This document shows positions 55,183-63,346 of a stretch of DNA of 64,000 nucleotides, in pieces. This DNA comes from Yoonia sp. R2331 (GTDB lineage Bacteria > Pseudomonadota > Alphaproteobacteria > Rhodobacterales > Rhodobacteraceae): positions 1,984,001 to 2,048,000 of the forward strand of contig NZ_JBGCUN010000001.1 in assembly GCF_041103235.1 (NCBI RefSeq). The letters are read 5' to 3'. Within the stretch, counting starts at the first letter, position 1. Each line of letters opens with the position of its first letter. A program made the translations under genes and the position numbers. A model generated the notes under the pieces. It worked only from the letters and a program-made list of their open reading frames with translations. It did no database searches and had not been told where the DNA came from.

Positions 55183-55209
55183 GCACCGATTATTCGTCGA
55201 ATAATCGCC
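55183..55209. repeat. GCACCGATT palindrome, copy 2
   Basis: GGCACCGATTATTCGTC continues to GAATAATCGCC; stem 55187-55195 with 55199-55207 and loop GTC. It shares its first 16 bases, with one difference, with the copy at 21614. It lies 22 bases after the hisA stop. Confidence 0.6.
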
Positions 55210-55233
55210 AGCGACAGCGGCAGATGTTCGGCG

Positions 55234-55677
55234 CTAATTTGCGCTCATCGCCTTGTCGGTCAGCATGTTCAGCGCACCGTTGACCTTCTTCACCACATCC
55301 GCGTCGGCAGGGATGTCGAGCCCCTCGAACAAAGTCTCTGCCGTGGCCCAGGTCATCTGTGTGTTGCCCTCCACATCCTGATAGGCCAGCACCCGCAACG
55401 GCAGCACCAGCCCGGCGCGCAAGTCCTGTTCCATCGCCTGCGTACCCAGCGCCGGGTTTCCGAAGATCAGCAACTGTGCATCCGGGATCGACTTGCCGAC
55501 GCTCTCTGCACCTGCGGCGTGATTGACCCGCGCAAAAACCGTGGCCCCTGCCCCTTCAACTGCGGCCCCAAGCCCGTTGATCGTTTCATCGACGCTAAGG
55601 GGCGAAGATTTGGTAACGTTTTCGGCCATGGCCATGCTCCCGCTTGCGATCAATACCGCTGCTATCAAAGACTTCAT
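55234..55677 (-). CDS. Exported DUF302 protein
   Basis: 147 residues from ATG 55677. A signal peptide (MKSLIAAVLIASGSMAMA) leads into a single DUF302 domain: LSVDETINGLGAAVEGAGAT, LLIFGNPALGTQAMEQD, LPLRVLAYQDVEGNTQMTWA. It is clearly related to the C-terminal domain of the caspase-like protein encoded just upstream on the same strand (89-base gap), so the two look like a functional pair or a duplication. Confidence 0.88.
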   Translation of the reverse strand: MKSLIAAVLIASGSMAMAENVTKSSPLSVDETINGLGAAVEGAGATVFARVNHAAGAESVGKSIPDAQLLIFGNPALGTQAMEQDLRAGLVLPLRVLAYQDVEGNTQMTWATAETLFEGLDIPADADVVKKVNGALNMLTDKAMSAN

Positions 55678-55766
55678 CTCATCCTCCAAATGACATGGGC
55701 CGACACTGCCACGTCACAAGTGGCACGCCACTGACATTTGCGCGAGCAGATGACAGTCGGCAGGAT

Positions 55767-56990
55767 CTAGCGTGCAGCCGTTCCCGTCACCGCCCACAGC
55801 ATCGAGGCATAGAGGTCCAGAAAATCCGTATTCCCGGCAAACGTCAGATCATCAAACAGCTCTGTCGGATGTTCGTATGCCAAGACAGTTTGCCCGTTGT
55901 GTTCAAACACCAGCACCTTCAGCGGCAACAACAGCGCCGACAGCTTGTTTTCGCGGATCGCAATGGCGTCAAGGGCGGGATCACTGAACCATAGCGCGCG
56001 CATCATTGTCACACCCTCGCCGCCACGCGCGGCAACCGCGTGTGGATCAATTCGGCCATAAACTTGCCCGCCCAAATCCATCACCGCGGCCTCGAGCGCG
56101 GCCATCACTTCATCCACCGATTTGGTGGTCACAACCGCGCCCATGTTGCTGAGTTCGGGGATGTCTTTGGGGATTTGCAGCGGATCAGAAGCAACACCTC
56201 CGGTCGAGACTGCCGAGGCCTTGGTGAAATAGAAATCGCCCAAAAGCTCGTCATAATAGGCCGGAAACTGCGCGTGGTTCTCGCTGCGTGCCAGATCGCG
56301 CACCTCGACCCGCAAATCCGAGATCAGCTCTCGCAACTCCAACCCCGGCTGACCGATCTTGGGCAACAACAACCGCGTAAAGACAGAGTTTTCCGCGTCA
56401 TCCTGCGCATTCAGTTGATCCAGCGCCAATTGCCCAGCACCTGCCGAAAACATCACAAACGTCCCCTCGGGTGCGGCCAACCGCGCAAGTCCCCGCGTGC
56501 CGCCAATAGATCGGCCTGCGCGCTGCGGGAAAGGGTTGTTGCGGCAGGCATCAATCACCGCAAGGGTCGCCCGCGCTCCGGTGCGGCGCACCCGATCCAG
56601 AAGCCCCGATAGCGGGATCGATTCAGACCGCACAAAGTCGGAAGAGGCCGCATCAGGCACAACGATGTCCGTCGGCAACAGATAGTTCTCGCCATCAATC
56701 TCGACCCCGTGGCCTGCAAAGAAGATAAACGCGGTGTCCCCCGGCCCCAGATAGCCCGTGAACTGCGAAATCCTTAGGTTGAAGTCGCGCCGTGTCACGT
56801 CGGTGGCCAGGATCACTTCGAACCCCACGTCCGACAACCGCGCGGCCATCGCCTCGGCGTCAGCGACCGCCTTGGCAAGCGGTTCAACCGCATCATACGC
56901 ATTGTTGCCGATCAAAAGCGCGACCCTGCGCTCTGCCAGCGCGGGCAGCGCGATCACGCACAACAAGAAGATACCGATTAACCGTTTCAT
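55767..56990 (-). CDS. Caspase-fold (orthocaspase) protease with C-terminal DUF302 domain
   Basis: 407 residues from ATG 56990. Signal peptide ([19 protein letters not shown]), then a peptidase C14 domain (about 22-260) with catalytic H94 in [11 protein letters not shown] and C149 in [10 protein letters not shown], both intact. A short linker leads to a DUF302 domain (about 291-405; [36 protein letters not shown]). It should act in the periplasm and cleave after basic residues as other caspase homologues outside animals do (family knowledge). The longer open frame to 57215 overlaps the hisF promoter region and is not used. Confidence 0.9.
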   Translation of the reverse strand: MKRLIGIFLLCVIALPALAERRVALLIGNNAYDAVEPLAKAVADAEAMAARLSDVGFEVILATDVTRRDFNLRISQFTGYLGPGDTAFIFFAGHGVEIDGENYLLPTDIVVPDAASSDFVRSESIPLSGLLDRVRRTGARATLAVIDACRNNPFPQRAGRSIGGTRGLARLAAPEGTFVMFSAGAGQLALDQLNAQDDAENSVFTRLLLPKIGQPGLELRELISDLRVEVRDLARSENHAQFPAYYDELLGDFYFTKASAVSTGGVASDPLQIPKDIPELSNMGAVVTTKSVDEVMAALEAAVMDLGGQVYGRIDPHAVAARGGEGVTMMRALWFSDPALDAIAIRENKLSALLLPLKVLVFEHNGQTVLAYEHPTELFDDLTFAGNTDFLDLYASMLWAVTGTAAR

Positions 56991-57105
56991 CGTGTCCCAT
57001 CCCAAACTGACAGGCAGCTTAACCGGATCATCCACAATTGCACCCCTTGCAGCGATCACGTTTGCCCCCTTCCCCTTTGCAGTAATCCGCCCTATCACGC
57101 CCCCC

Positions 57106-57867
57106 ATGCTCAAGACCCGCATCATCCCCTGCCTAGACGTCGCCGAAGGCCGCGTGGTCAAGGGCGTGAACTTTGTCGATCTGATTGACGCAGGCGACCC
57201 GGTCGATGCCGCCATTGCCTATAACGCGGCTGGCGCGGACGAGCTGTGTTTCCTCGACATCTTGGCCACGGAAGAAAACCGCGGCACCATGTACGATCTG
57301 GCGACCCGCACGGCCGAGCAATGCTTTATGCCGCTGACCATCGGCGGCGGCGTCCGCACCCACCATGACGTGCGCAATCTGCTGATGGCCGGTGCTGACA
57401 AGGTCAGTTTTAACTCAGCCGCCGTGGCCAACCCAGATGTCGTGGCCGAGGCGGCACTGCGCTTTGGCAGTCAATGCATCGTGGTGGCCATCGACGCCAA
57501 AACCGTCGCACCCGGCCGGTGGGAGATCTTCACCCACGGTGGACGCCGCGCCACGGGCATCGACGCGGTGGAGTTTGCCCAGACAGTCGTTTCAAAAGGT
57601 GCAGGAGAGATCCTGCTGACCTCAATGGATCGCGACGGCACGAAAGCGGGCTTCAACCTGCCGCTTACCCGTGCAGTCAGCGATGCGGTGAACGTGCCTG
57701 TCATCGCTTCTGGCGGTGTTGGTACGCTGGATCACCTTGTCGAAGGTGTGACCGAAGGCGGCGCATCTGCCGTGCTGGCGGCATCAATCTTTCACTTCGG
57801 CACCTACACAATCGCCGAGGCAAAGGCGCATATGGCCGCCAACGGTATCCCGATGAGGATGACATGA
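57106..57867 (+). CDS. hisF: Imidazole glycerol phosphate synthase cyclase subunit HisF
   Basis: 253 residues. [20 protein letters not shown] holds the first catalytic Asp; [20 protein letters not shown] and [15 protein letters not shown] (second Asp) follow. It uses ammonia from HisH to form IGP and AICAR. The open frame extends to 56758, but that part is antisense to the caspase-type gene. hisE overlaps the stop as ATGA. Confidence 0.97.
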   Translation: MLKTRIIPCLDVAEGRVVKGVNFVDLIDAGDPVDAAIAYNAAGADELCFLDILATEENRGTMYDLATRTAEQCFMPLTIGGGVRTHHDVRNLLMAGADKVSFNSAAVANPDVVAEAALRFGSQCIVVAIDAKTVAPGRWEIFTHGGRRATGIDAVEFAQTVVSKGAGEILLTSMDRDGTKAGFNLPLTRAVSDAVNVPVIASGGVGTLDHLVEGVTEGGASAVLAASIFHFGTYTIAEAKAHMAANGIPMRMT

Positions 57868-58184
57868 CGCTCGACGACCTCGCCACCACCATCGCCGCGC
57901 GCAAAGGCGCTGACCCCGCATCCAGCTGGACCGCCAAACTGCTGGCGCAGGGCCCTGAAAAATGCGCCGAAAAGTTCGGGGAAGAAGCGATTGAGGCGAT
58001 CATCGAAGCGGTCAAAGGCGACCGTGCTGCCTTGACGACAGAGGCCGCCGACGTCCTCTACCACCTGCTTGTCATGCTCGCCGCCCGTGACGTCCCGCTT
58101 GATGACGTCCTGACCGAACTCGCCCGCCGTCAGGGCACCTCCGGCATTGCCGAAAAAGCGGCACGTCCCTCTTCTTCTGGCTAG
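57864..58184 (+). CDS. hisE: Phosphoribosyl-ATP pyrophosphohydrolase HisE
   Basis: 106 residues, all-alpha MazG-like fold: [54 protein letters not shown]. It performs step 2 of histidine synthesis. ATGA overlap with hisF. The last residues, SSSG, and the stop codon are encoded by the intergenic repeat element copy B, so the repeat has become part of the coding end. Confidence 0.96.
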   Translation: MTLDDLATTIAARKGADPASSWTAKLLAQGPEKCAEKFGEEAIEAIIEAVKGDRAALTTEAADVLYHLLVMLAARDVPLDDVLTELARRQGTSGIAEKAARPSSSG

Positions 58185-58246
58185 AATAATCCCGGGGGTT
58201 TGGGGGCTGGCCCCCAATTTACTGTGTGTTTGGGGGCCAGCCCCCA
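58169..58246. repeat. Intergenic repeat element, copy B, with two facing hairpins
   Basis: CTCTTCTTCTGGCTAGAATA then ATCCCGGGGG is followed by TTGGGGGC-TG-GCCCCCAA (58200-58217). After 13 bases comes TGGGGGC-CA-GCCCCCA (58231-58246), which is the reverse complement type of the same hairpin. One hairpin faces each of the two converging genes hisE and the CoA-binding gene, so together they can act as terminators. Confidence 0.7.
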
Positions 58247-58251
58247 TGACA

Positions 58252-58719
58252 TCACAGCTTGGACGAAATGATCCCGGTGTTGAACCCACCCATCCGCAGC
58301 TCTCCGAACAACCGCTGATATTCAATCTTGGGGCAGCGGTTCTGGATCACATCCACCCCACGCGCCTCTGCTTTTGCGGCTGCCTGCGCATGCTCCACAC
58401 CAATCTGCATCCAGATGGTCTGCAACTTGGGCCAACGCGCCAGCGCCTCATCCACAATCGGCGGTACCGCATCAGAGCGGCGAAAAATATCCACCATATC
58501 AATGTCATGCGGGACGCTCTTGAGGTCAGGGTAAACCTCCACCCCGAATAGCGACTGCCCGGCCAACCCCGGATTGACCGGTGTGACCGCAAACCCCTTC
58601 AGCGTCAGATATCGCGCGACATAATAGCTGGGCCGCACCGGATTGGCCGACACACCGACCACAACGATGGTCTTGGTGCGGTGCAGAATCTCGCGCAGAT
58701 GAGCGTCGGAATAGGTCAT
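58252..58719 (-). CDS. CoA-binding (Rossmann-fold, YccU-like) protein
   Basis: 155 residues. TIVVVGVSANPVRPSYYVARYL and TPVNPGLAGQSLFGVEVYPD are the CoA_binding_2 motifs. IDMVDIFRRSDAVPPIVDEAL and IWMQIGVEHAQAAAKAEARG complete the fold, with VIQNRCPKIEYQRL at the end. Function of the family is undefined. It faces hisE tail to tail and follows a terminator. Confidence 0.92.
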   Translation of the reverse strand: MTYSDAHLREILHRTKTIVVVGVSANPVRPSYYVARYLTLKGFAVTPVNPGLAGQSLFGVEVYPDLKSVPHDIDMVDIFRRSDAVPPIVDEALARWPKLQTIWMQIGVEHAQAAAKAEARGVDVIQNRCPKIEYQRLFGELRMGGFNTGIISSKL

Positions 58720-58734
58720 GGCTTACGTGGTCAC

Positions 58735-58761
58735 AAAAAAGCGCCCGGATCAACCGGGCGC
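58735..58761 (-). terminator. Terminator upstream of the CoA-binding gene
   Basis: On the minus strand GCGCCCGG-TTGAT-CCGGGCGC is followed by TTTTTT. It closes the transcript of the YHS gene at 58870 before the CoA-binding gene begins. Confidence 0.85.
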
Positions 58762-58869
58762 AGTTTGTGGAACGAGGGACAGTCTTTCAGGCAGTTGTTC
58801 CGGGGGACTGCCCTGTGAAACAGATGGGGTCGCCCCGATGCCGAAAAAGGCCCTCGCACTGCGATGTGA

Positions 58870-59322
58870 TCACGCCGTGAGGATGTCAGGCCAATGCCCA
58901 TTGGCCTTTTCGATATTGCCTGGAATGTCTTGCGACCAGATGGTGCGGACATTCACCGAGTAGTTCAGATAAAGCTTGTCATCCACAATCGTCCAGGCCT
59001 CCGGGACAGAGGTGGCGATGGCACCTTTGGACATCGCAAAGGCACAATACCCGCCGAATTGCGGCGCGTAAGCCTCTGGATTTGCTTCAAAAAGCGTCAT
59101 GTTCTCGGCGCTTGCAAATTGCCATGTCGCCCCTTTCCACATCAGGCTGTGTGCCGCGTCACCTGCGGTCGGCGCTCCGGCTGTGAAAAAGGCCACAGGA
59201 TCAGCGCCACGGATGGCAAGGCCACCTTCGGCAAAAACCTCGGGGCTGGCGGCAAAGGCCGGACGGGCCAGGAATGGTGTTGCGGCCAAAAGGCCAATCA
59301 TGGATCGACGGGTCAGCATCAT
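58870..59322 (-). CDS. Exported YHS-domain protein
   Basis: 150 residues. The N-terminus MMLTRRSMIGLLAATPFLAR has twin arginines and a hydrophobic core ending AFAA, suggesting export by the Tat (or Sec) route. The YHS-like domain shows LAIRGADPVAFFTAG, WQFASAENMTLFEANPEAYA, FGGYCAFAMSKG, then WTIVDDKLYLNYS. YHS domains often bind metals such as copper; the ligand here is unknown. Confidence 0.88.
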   Translation of the reverse strand: MMLTRRSMIGLLAATPFLARPAFAASPEVFAEGGLAIRGADPVAFFTAGAPTAGDAAHSLMWKGATWQFASAENMTLFEANPEAYAPQFGGYCAFAMSKGAIATSVPEAWTIVDDKLYLNYSVNVRTIWSQDIPGNIEKANGHWPDILTA

Positions 59323-59420
59323 TTTGGGTCCTCAGATTGCGGGTCTGAGCCTAAAATGCGCGAGGCTGCCTGCAAATGCGACCCTGCTCGCCAAGGCGTG
59401 AAAGCAGGCGGACAAATGTT

Positions 59421-59732
59421 TCAGTCAAAGATATCTTCGACCACGTCCCACAATTCTTCAAACACTTTGCGCCCCAAACCTTTGCGTTTCTTACGCTTTT
59501 TCTTACCCCAGCCTGCAGGTTTCACACCGTGGGATGGGTCAATGCGAGGGGCCGGGCGGGCGGGCGTCGCCGCAGGCGCGGTCGCACCGCGCGGCGCATT
59601 TGGTAACATTTTCAACCGGTGCAGCGGCGCACCGCAGGTCGCACAGGCCAATTCATGCCGGGATTTCCCCTTGAGAACCAGCGCCGCCTTGGTGCCGCAA
59701 TAACAACATGTCGCAACTTTCACAGCACCCAT
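59421..59732 (-). CDS. Small zinc-ribbon protein with a basic tail
   Basis: 103 residues. Two Cys pairs form a ribbon: CCYC near residue 9 and CATC near 31. A low-complexity Ala/Pro/Arg stretch follows, then a very basic patch (WGKKKRKKRKGLGRK) and an acidic amphipathic end (VFEELWDVVEDIFD). No family name is offered. A nucleic-acid-binding role is suggested by composition only. It lies 8 bases after the TrmH-family gene on the same strand. Confidence 0.8.
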   Translation of the reverse strand: MGAVKVATCCYCGTKAALVLKGKSRHELACATCGAPLHRLKMLPNAPRGATAPAATPARPAPRIDPSHGVKPAGWGKKKRKKRKGLGRKVFEELWDVVEDIFD

Positions 59733-59740
59733 GGGGCCTC

Positions 59741-60517
59741 CTATGCTTTGGAAGCATATAGGGCAACTGCGGCCGCATTTGAGACGTTGAGCGAACCAAA
59801 ACCGCCAGTTGCGTCAATCCGTACCAATTGGTCGCAGGTTTCAAGCGTCTTTTCTCGCAATCCCGGCCCCTCTGCCCCCAAAACGAGTGCGACGGCCCGG
59901 TCGCGTTTACCGTCCAGCGCTTCTTCCATCGTCGCGGTTGCCGTCCCATCAAGGCCCAGCACCAGATAACCCATGTCCTTGAGCGCGATCATCGTGTCAG
60001 CCAGATTGCGCACACGAATATAGGGCTGGCGCTCCAACGCGCCGCTGGCGGTCTTGGCCAAAGCACCGGTTTCAGGCGCGGAGTGGCGCTGCACGGCAAC
60101 CACCGCCCGCGCGCCAAAGACTTCCGCTGAACGCAGGATCGCACCCACATTATGCGGGTCTGTCACCCGGTCGAGCAGCACCATGCGTGGTGGCATCGCC
60201 CCGTCGCCCAGCGCCACGTCCTCCAACGATCCCCAGTTGAGCGGCTTGACCTCAAGTGCGGCCCCCTGATGCACCGATTGTGGATCAATGGGCGCTGCAA
60301 ACTTGCGCGGGTCCGAGATTTCCGGTTCGATTTCAGCGGCTTGCACGGCATCCGCCAGCTTATCCAGGGCATTGCGCGTCACCACCAGCCGCAGCTTTTC
60401 GCGCGCCGGATTCTGTAAAGCATCGCGCACCGCGTGCAGCCCGAAAAGCCAGACCGTCTCGGCTGCGGCGGCGCGTTTGGCCTGTTCTTTGGCGATCACC
60501 CATTTTGGCTTTTTCAT
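59741..60517 (-). CDS. rlmB: TrmH/SpoU-family RNA 2'-O-methyltransferase (RlmB-like)
   Basis: 258 residues from ATG 60517; an ATG at 60520 is equally possible. An N-terminal substrate-binding domain (VWLFGLHAVRDALQNPAREK) precedes the knotted SPOUT domain: RVTDPHNVGAILRSAEVFGA, VALVLGAEGPGLREKT and FGSLNVSNAAAVALY. These are the motifs of 23S rRNA Gm2251 methyltransferase RlmB and close relatives; the exact target is not certain. Divergent from tRNA-Tyr. Confidence 0.9.
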   Translation of the reverse strand: MKKPKWVIAKEQAKRAAAAETVWLFGLHAVRDALQNPAREKLRLVVTRNALDKLADAVQAAEIEPEISDPRKFAAPIDPQSVHQGAALEVKPLNWGSLEDVALGDGAMPPRMVLLDRVTDPHNVGAILRSAEVFGARAVVAVQRHSAPETGALAKTASGALERQPYIRVRNLADTMIALKDMGYLVLGLDGTATATMEEALDGKRDRAVALVLGAEGPGLREKTLETCDQLVRIDATGGFGSLNVSNAAAVALYASKA

Positions 60518-60600
60518 CATCGTCCCCGGCGTTGCGTGCCCCTGCCGATACCTGACTATGCGGCCCCTGTGAACCCGTGCCAAATGCGCGTGATTTTCAT

Positions 60601-60629
60601 CTTGACGCCCCAAGGGGCCAAGGCTATCC
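60601..60629 (+). promoter_or_regulatory. Promoter for tRNA-Tyr
   Basis: CTTGAC (60601-60606), exactly 17 bases, then CTATCC (60624-60629), ending 11 bases before the mature tRNA. Confidence 0.7.
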
Positions 60630-60640
60630 AGCGCGCCAGT

Positions 60641-60724
60641 GGGCGACAGGCCGCAAGGTGTGGCAGGGGACTGTAACTCCCTCGCGGAGACGCACGCCTG
60701 GTTCGATTCCAGGGTCGCCCACCA
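60641..60724 (+). tRNA. tRNA-Tyr (anticodon GTA), island attachment site
   Basis: Class II tRNA with a long variable arm. GGGCGAC (60641-60647) pairs with GTCGCCC (60714-60720), with ACCA at 60721-60724. Anticodon loop CTGTAAC gives GTA. T-arm CCTGG-TTCGATT-CCAGG. The integrase gene begins 94 bases downstream, so the 3' half of this tRNA is the likely attachment core. Confidence 0.95.
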
Positions 60725-60733
60725 TTCACTCTA

Positions 60734-60817
60734 CAGCGTTGATTTTTATAGCTATTCAGCATATGATCAACGCTGAGATGGCATATTTTCGATACATATC
60801 ACGCGGTTTTCGATACA
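60734..60817. promoter_or_regulatory. Inverted and direct repeats before the integrase gene
   Basis: An inverted repeat CAGCGTTGAT / ATCAACGCTG (60734-60743 and 60766-60775) is followed by an 11-bp direct repeat TTTTCGATACA at 60786-60796 and 60807-60817. The direct repeats are spaced 21 bases apart, two helical turns; the second ends just before the integrase ATG at 60819. They may be arm-type recombinase sites or an autorepression site. Confidence 0.55.
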
Positions 60818-60818
60818 A

Positions 60819-62441
60819 ATGACTGTTGAGAAGAAGGTGAAATACCTGAAAATTGATCGTGGACGGTATTACTACCAGCGCCGCGTACCCGATCAGTTTC
60901 GGGAATTATTGGGGATATCCAAGTGGCAAATGCCATGTGGAGATGTCAGCTACGCCAAGGCTGTCCAGCTTGTCGTCAACTGGGCTGAAGAACACGACGA
61001 TCTGCTGACCAAACTGAAGACACCTGAAGGCTACGACGCGGTTGAAGCCGAAGTGCTACGGGCAGAGGATGATGCACACCAAAGCATCGTGGAGCGACTT
61101 GGTGAATCGTCAGTCCACATTGTAGGCGACCAGCTTGCTTCGGTTGAAGACTTACCCAAACCTTGGATGTACGCTCTGGAAGAAGTCAGCAAGCTCGATG
61201 AATACCACTCAAAGGCCAAGGCCCCAGAGCATGAGGTTCTCCAACTACGCGCTAAAATAGAATATGCAAAACGCGGTGGACCCAAGTTAGGAAAAATCAA
61301 ACTTACGCCCTACCCTGAGTTCATTGAATTGGCTCAGACCCACTCATCTGATGTTGGTTTGGTTGAATTTGAGTTCACGCGTCACCCACCAAGACCGATG
61401 TCCGATGAACGCTACCGTGACGAGCTAAGGCGCATTTTCCAGCAGTACTTTGGTCCAAACCCAACACCGCCAACTGATCCTGATGATCGGGATGAATACA
61501 TGTTTGCAAAGCATCGTATTGAACGAAAGATTTCAAGCGTCACACATGACAAGAACAGTATTACAGCGGTCTTGGAGAATTACTGTAAATTCAACTCCAT
61601 TCGGACTGGGACGCGGTCAAAGTATCGCCGTGAGGTAGCCAGGCTCATTGCGATCACAGGCGATGTTCCACTGGCACATGTTCGCGCTGAAGACTTGAAG
61701 CAGTTGAGGGACAATTTGATCGGGACAATTCAAGTCGCTTCCATCCAAGCCATCTTCACACCAATCAAAGGTATCTTTGCATTCGCCTTCGATGAAGACA
61801 TCATCCCAGTGAATCCTATGCTTGGGGTCAAACTCCCCAAAGACAAAAGGCCAATTGAAGAAAGGAAGTGGAAACCATTCGACCCACGTGAGTTCACACG
61901 GATCATGAACGCTGCTGACGAGCTTTGGTCGTCACCTGTGCAAGGATTGTCTGATCCGCGTCGTGAGGCCATCCACATGGTCGTGAGGGTATTGGCTTTC
62001 TCAGGTATGCGGCCAATCGAAGTCATTAGGCTGACACCAGATGATGTCACAGATGACTGGATACGCATCACTGGCAGCAAGACCGAAAGCTCAACAAGGG
62101 TCGTCCCTCTTCATCCAGATATAGGTGATTTCCCACGATGGATAGCATCTGGTGGACTAAAGACTTTTCAGTCGATCAAGACTGACCAGGTCGGCTCTGT
62201 GCGCCACAACTTCAGCCGTCTCCTTAGGGATAAGATGCAGACCCCGATTACAGACCCACAGAAAGCCCTGTACTCACTCAGGTCAACATTCGTCAATGCG
62301 ATGCGCCGCGCTGGTGCAGACATACAGGTACAACGTGCCATCTTGGGCCACAAAGAGGCTGGTGCGATCCGCCACTATGTTGATGGCCCTGAGTTTGAGG
62401 TTAAGCGGAAGTGGGTTGAAGCCACTGATCCGCGACGGTGA
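60819..62441 (+). CDS. Tyrosine recombinase (phage-type integrase)
   Basis: 540 residues. The N-terminal part (VKYLKIDRGRYYYQRRVPDQ) matches the DUF6538-type start of many alphaproteobacterial integrases. A core-binding helical domain is about 255-350. The catalytic domain has R398 in FSGMRPIEVIRL, R488 in LYSLRSTFVNAMRRAG (Tyr at the usual His position of H-x-x-R), H511 in ILGHKEAG and nucleophile Y520 in IRHYVD. No clear ribosome site precedes the ATG; a direct repeat occupies that place. It directs integration at tRNA-Tyr. Confidence 0.93.
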   Translation: MTVEKKVKYLKIDRGRYYYQRRVPDQFRELLGISKWQMPCGDVSYAKAVQLVVNWAEEHDDLLTKLKTPEGYDAVEAEVLRAEDDAHQSIVERLGESSVHIVGDQLASVEDLPKPWMYALEEVSKLDEYHSKAKAPEHEVLQLRAKIEYAKRGGPKLGKIKLTPYPEFIELAQTHSSDVGLVEFEFTRHPPRPMSDERYRDELRRIFQQYFGPNPTPPTDPDDRDEYMFAKHRIERKISSVTHDKNSITAVLENYCKFNSIRTGTRSKYRREVARLIAITGDVPLAHVRAEDLKQLRDNLIGTIQVASIQAIFTPIKGIFAFAFDEDIIPVNPMLGVKLPKDKRPIEERKWKPFDPREFTRIMNAADELWSSPVQGLSDPRREAIHMVVRVLAFSGMRPIEVIRLTPDDVTDDWIRITGSKTESSTRVVPLHPDIGDFPRWIASGGLKTFQSIKTDQVGSVRHNFSRLLRDKMQTPITDPQKALYSLRSTFVNAMRRAGADIQVQRAILGHKEAGAIRHYVDGPEFEVKRKWVEATDPRR

Positions 62442-62456
62442 CCTATCTTTATGAAA

Positions 62457-62879
62457 TCAATTCCCCAACGCCTTCACCATTCCCTCGAAGCGTTTGATGT
62501 TCACTTGGTGATCTGAGAGTTGATCTTCGTCCAACCCTCTCACTTCCAGTCTGTATAACTCCACGGTTAGGTCACCTCGCTGTTCTGGTGTCAGGTTAAC
62601 GCCCAGACGAAGCAGCATCTCATCGAGTTGCACGATCACGGCCCGCATCAAATCCAAGTCGATGTCCTCTCGCGACGCTGCATCATTGAACAATGCATGG
62701 GGTTCGATCCCGAATAGCTCGGTTAACTGGAGCATCCTGCTTTGGGTAATGGACGACAGCCCACGTTCCAGCCGTGACACCTGTGATTTCGTGATGCCCA
62801 ACTTTCCAGCAAGCGTATCCTGGGACATATCCAGTGCCCTGCGATGTTTTGCGATGTTGTTCGGAACGTTTGGTCCCAT
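62457..62879 (-). CDS. XRE-family helix-turn-helix regulator
   Basis: 140 residues. The HTH_3 domain is NIAKHRRALDMSQDTLAGKL then GITKSQVSRLERGLSSITQS at residues about 8-60. The C-terminal half is helical and acidic (DLDLMRAVIVQLDEMLLRLG) and probably a dimerisation or ligand part. It is convergent with the integrase gene (gap 15 bases) and divergent from the gene at 63050, like a phage-type repressor. Confidence 0.9.
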   Translation of the reverse strand: MGPNVPNNIAKHRRALDMSQDTLAGKLGITKSQVSRLERGLSSITQSRMLQLTELFGIEPHALFNDAASREDIDLDLMRAVIVQLDEMLLRLGVNLTPEQRGDLTVELYRLEVRGLDEDQLSDHQVNIKRFEGMVKALGN

Positions 62880-62944
62880 TGGTCCCAGCCTTCATGTGTT
62901 GCTTGGCAATCATCTTCGCTGAAATTCTCCAGTTTGGGCAGTTA

Positions 62945-62985
62945 CATATTACGCCACTTACGGCTATAAGTAAGCATATTATGCC
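62945..62985. promoter_or_regulatory. Candidate XRE operators
   Basis: CATATTACGCC (62945-62955) and CATATTATGCC (62975-62985) are near-identical direct repeats 30 bases apart. Between them CTTAC (62957-62961) and GTAAG (62970-62974) form an inverted repeat. The site is in the 170-base A+T-rich spacer between the XRE gene and the gene at 63050. Control of both is inferred. Confidence 0.5.
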
Positions 62986-63049
62986 TATATTGATTCCAAA
63001 ATAGTCATAATACGACGTTCTTACAGATGACTGACACAAGGAGAGTCAC

Positions 63050-63346
63050 TTGACAGCAGAAGCCTTAACCCTGATTGCGTCCTACCTACTTTGCAGCGAA
63101 GCAGCCGAGGTGCGGGTTCTGTCTCATGCCGAAGTTGAGACCTGCACCAGCATTTACACCGAGGTGAAGCTGGGGTTCCTTACTGAGGTCGATATGGTCG
63201 CTTACCAGTCCATGAGTGCTGCTGAGCGGGCTGGAGTGAACCAGCGTGGCTATGCGGCATACGTTGCGTGGCGGGCTGAGAATGTTGATCTGGTTGCAGA
63301 GATGGAAGCCAACGCACGTGATCAGTTATCCAGTACCGATAGCTGA
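63050..63346 (+). CDS. Small island protein, unknown
   Basis: 98 residues; TTG start at 63050 with AAGGAGA 6 bases upstream. A hydrophobic N-terminal stretch (LTLIASYLLCSEAAEV) is followed by helical sequence ending VAEMEANARDQLSS. The N-terminus could be a signal or an amphipathic helix. Family not recognised. The next gene starts directly after its stop. Confidence 0.65.
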   Translation: MTAEALTLIASYLLCSEAAEVRVLSHAEVETCTSIYTEVKLGFLTEVDMVAYQSMSAAERAGVNQRGYAAYVAWRAENVDLVAEMEANARDQLSSTDS

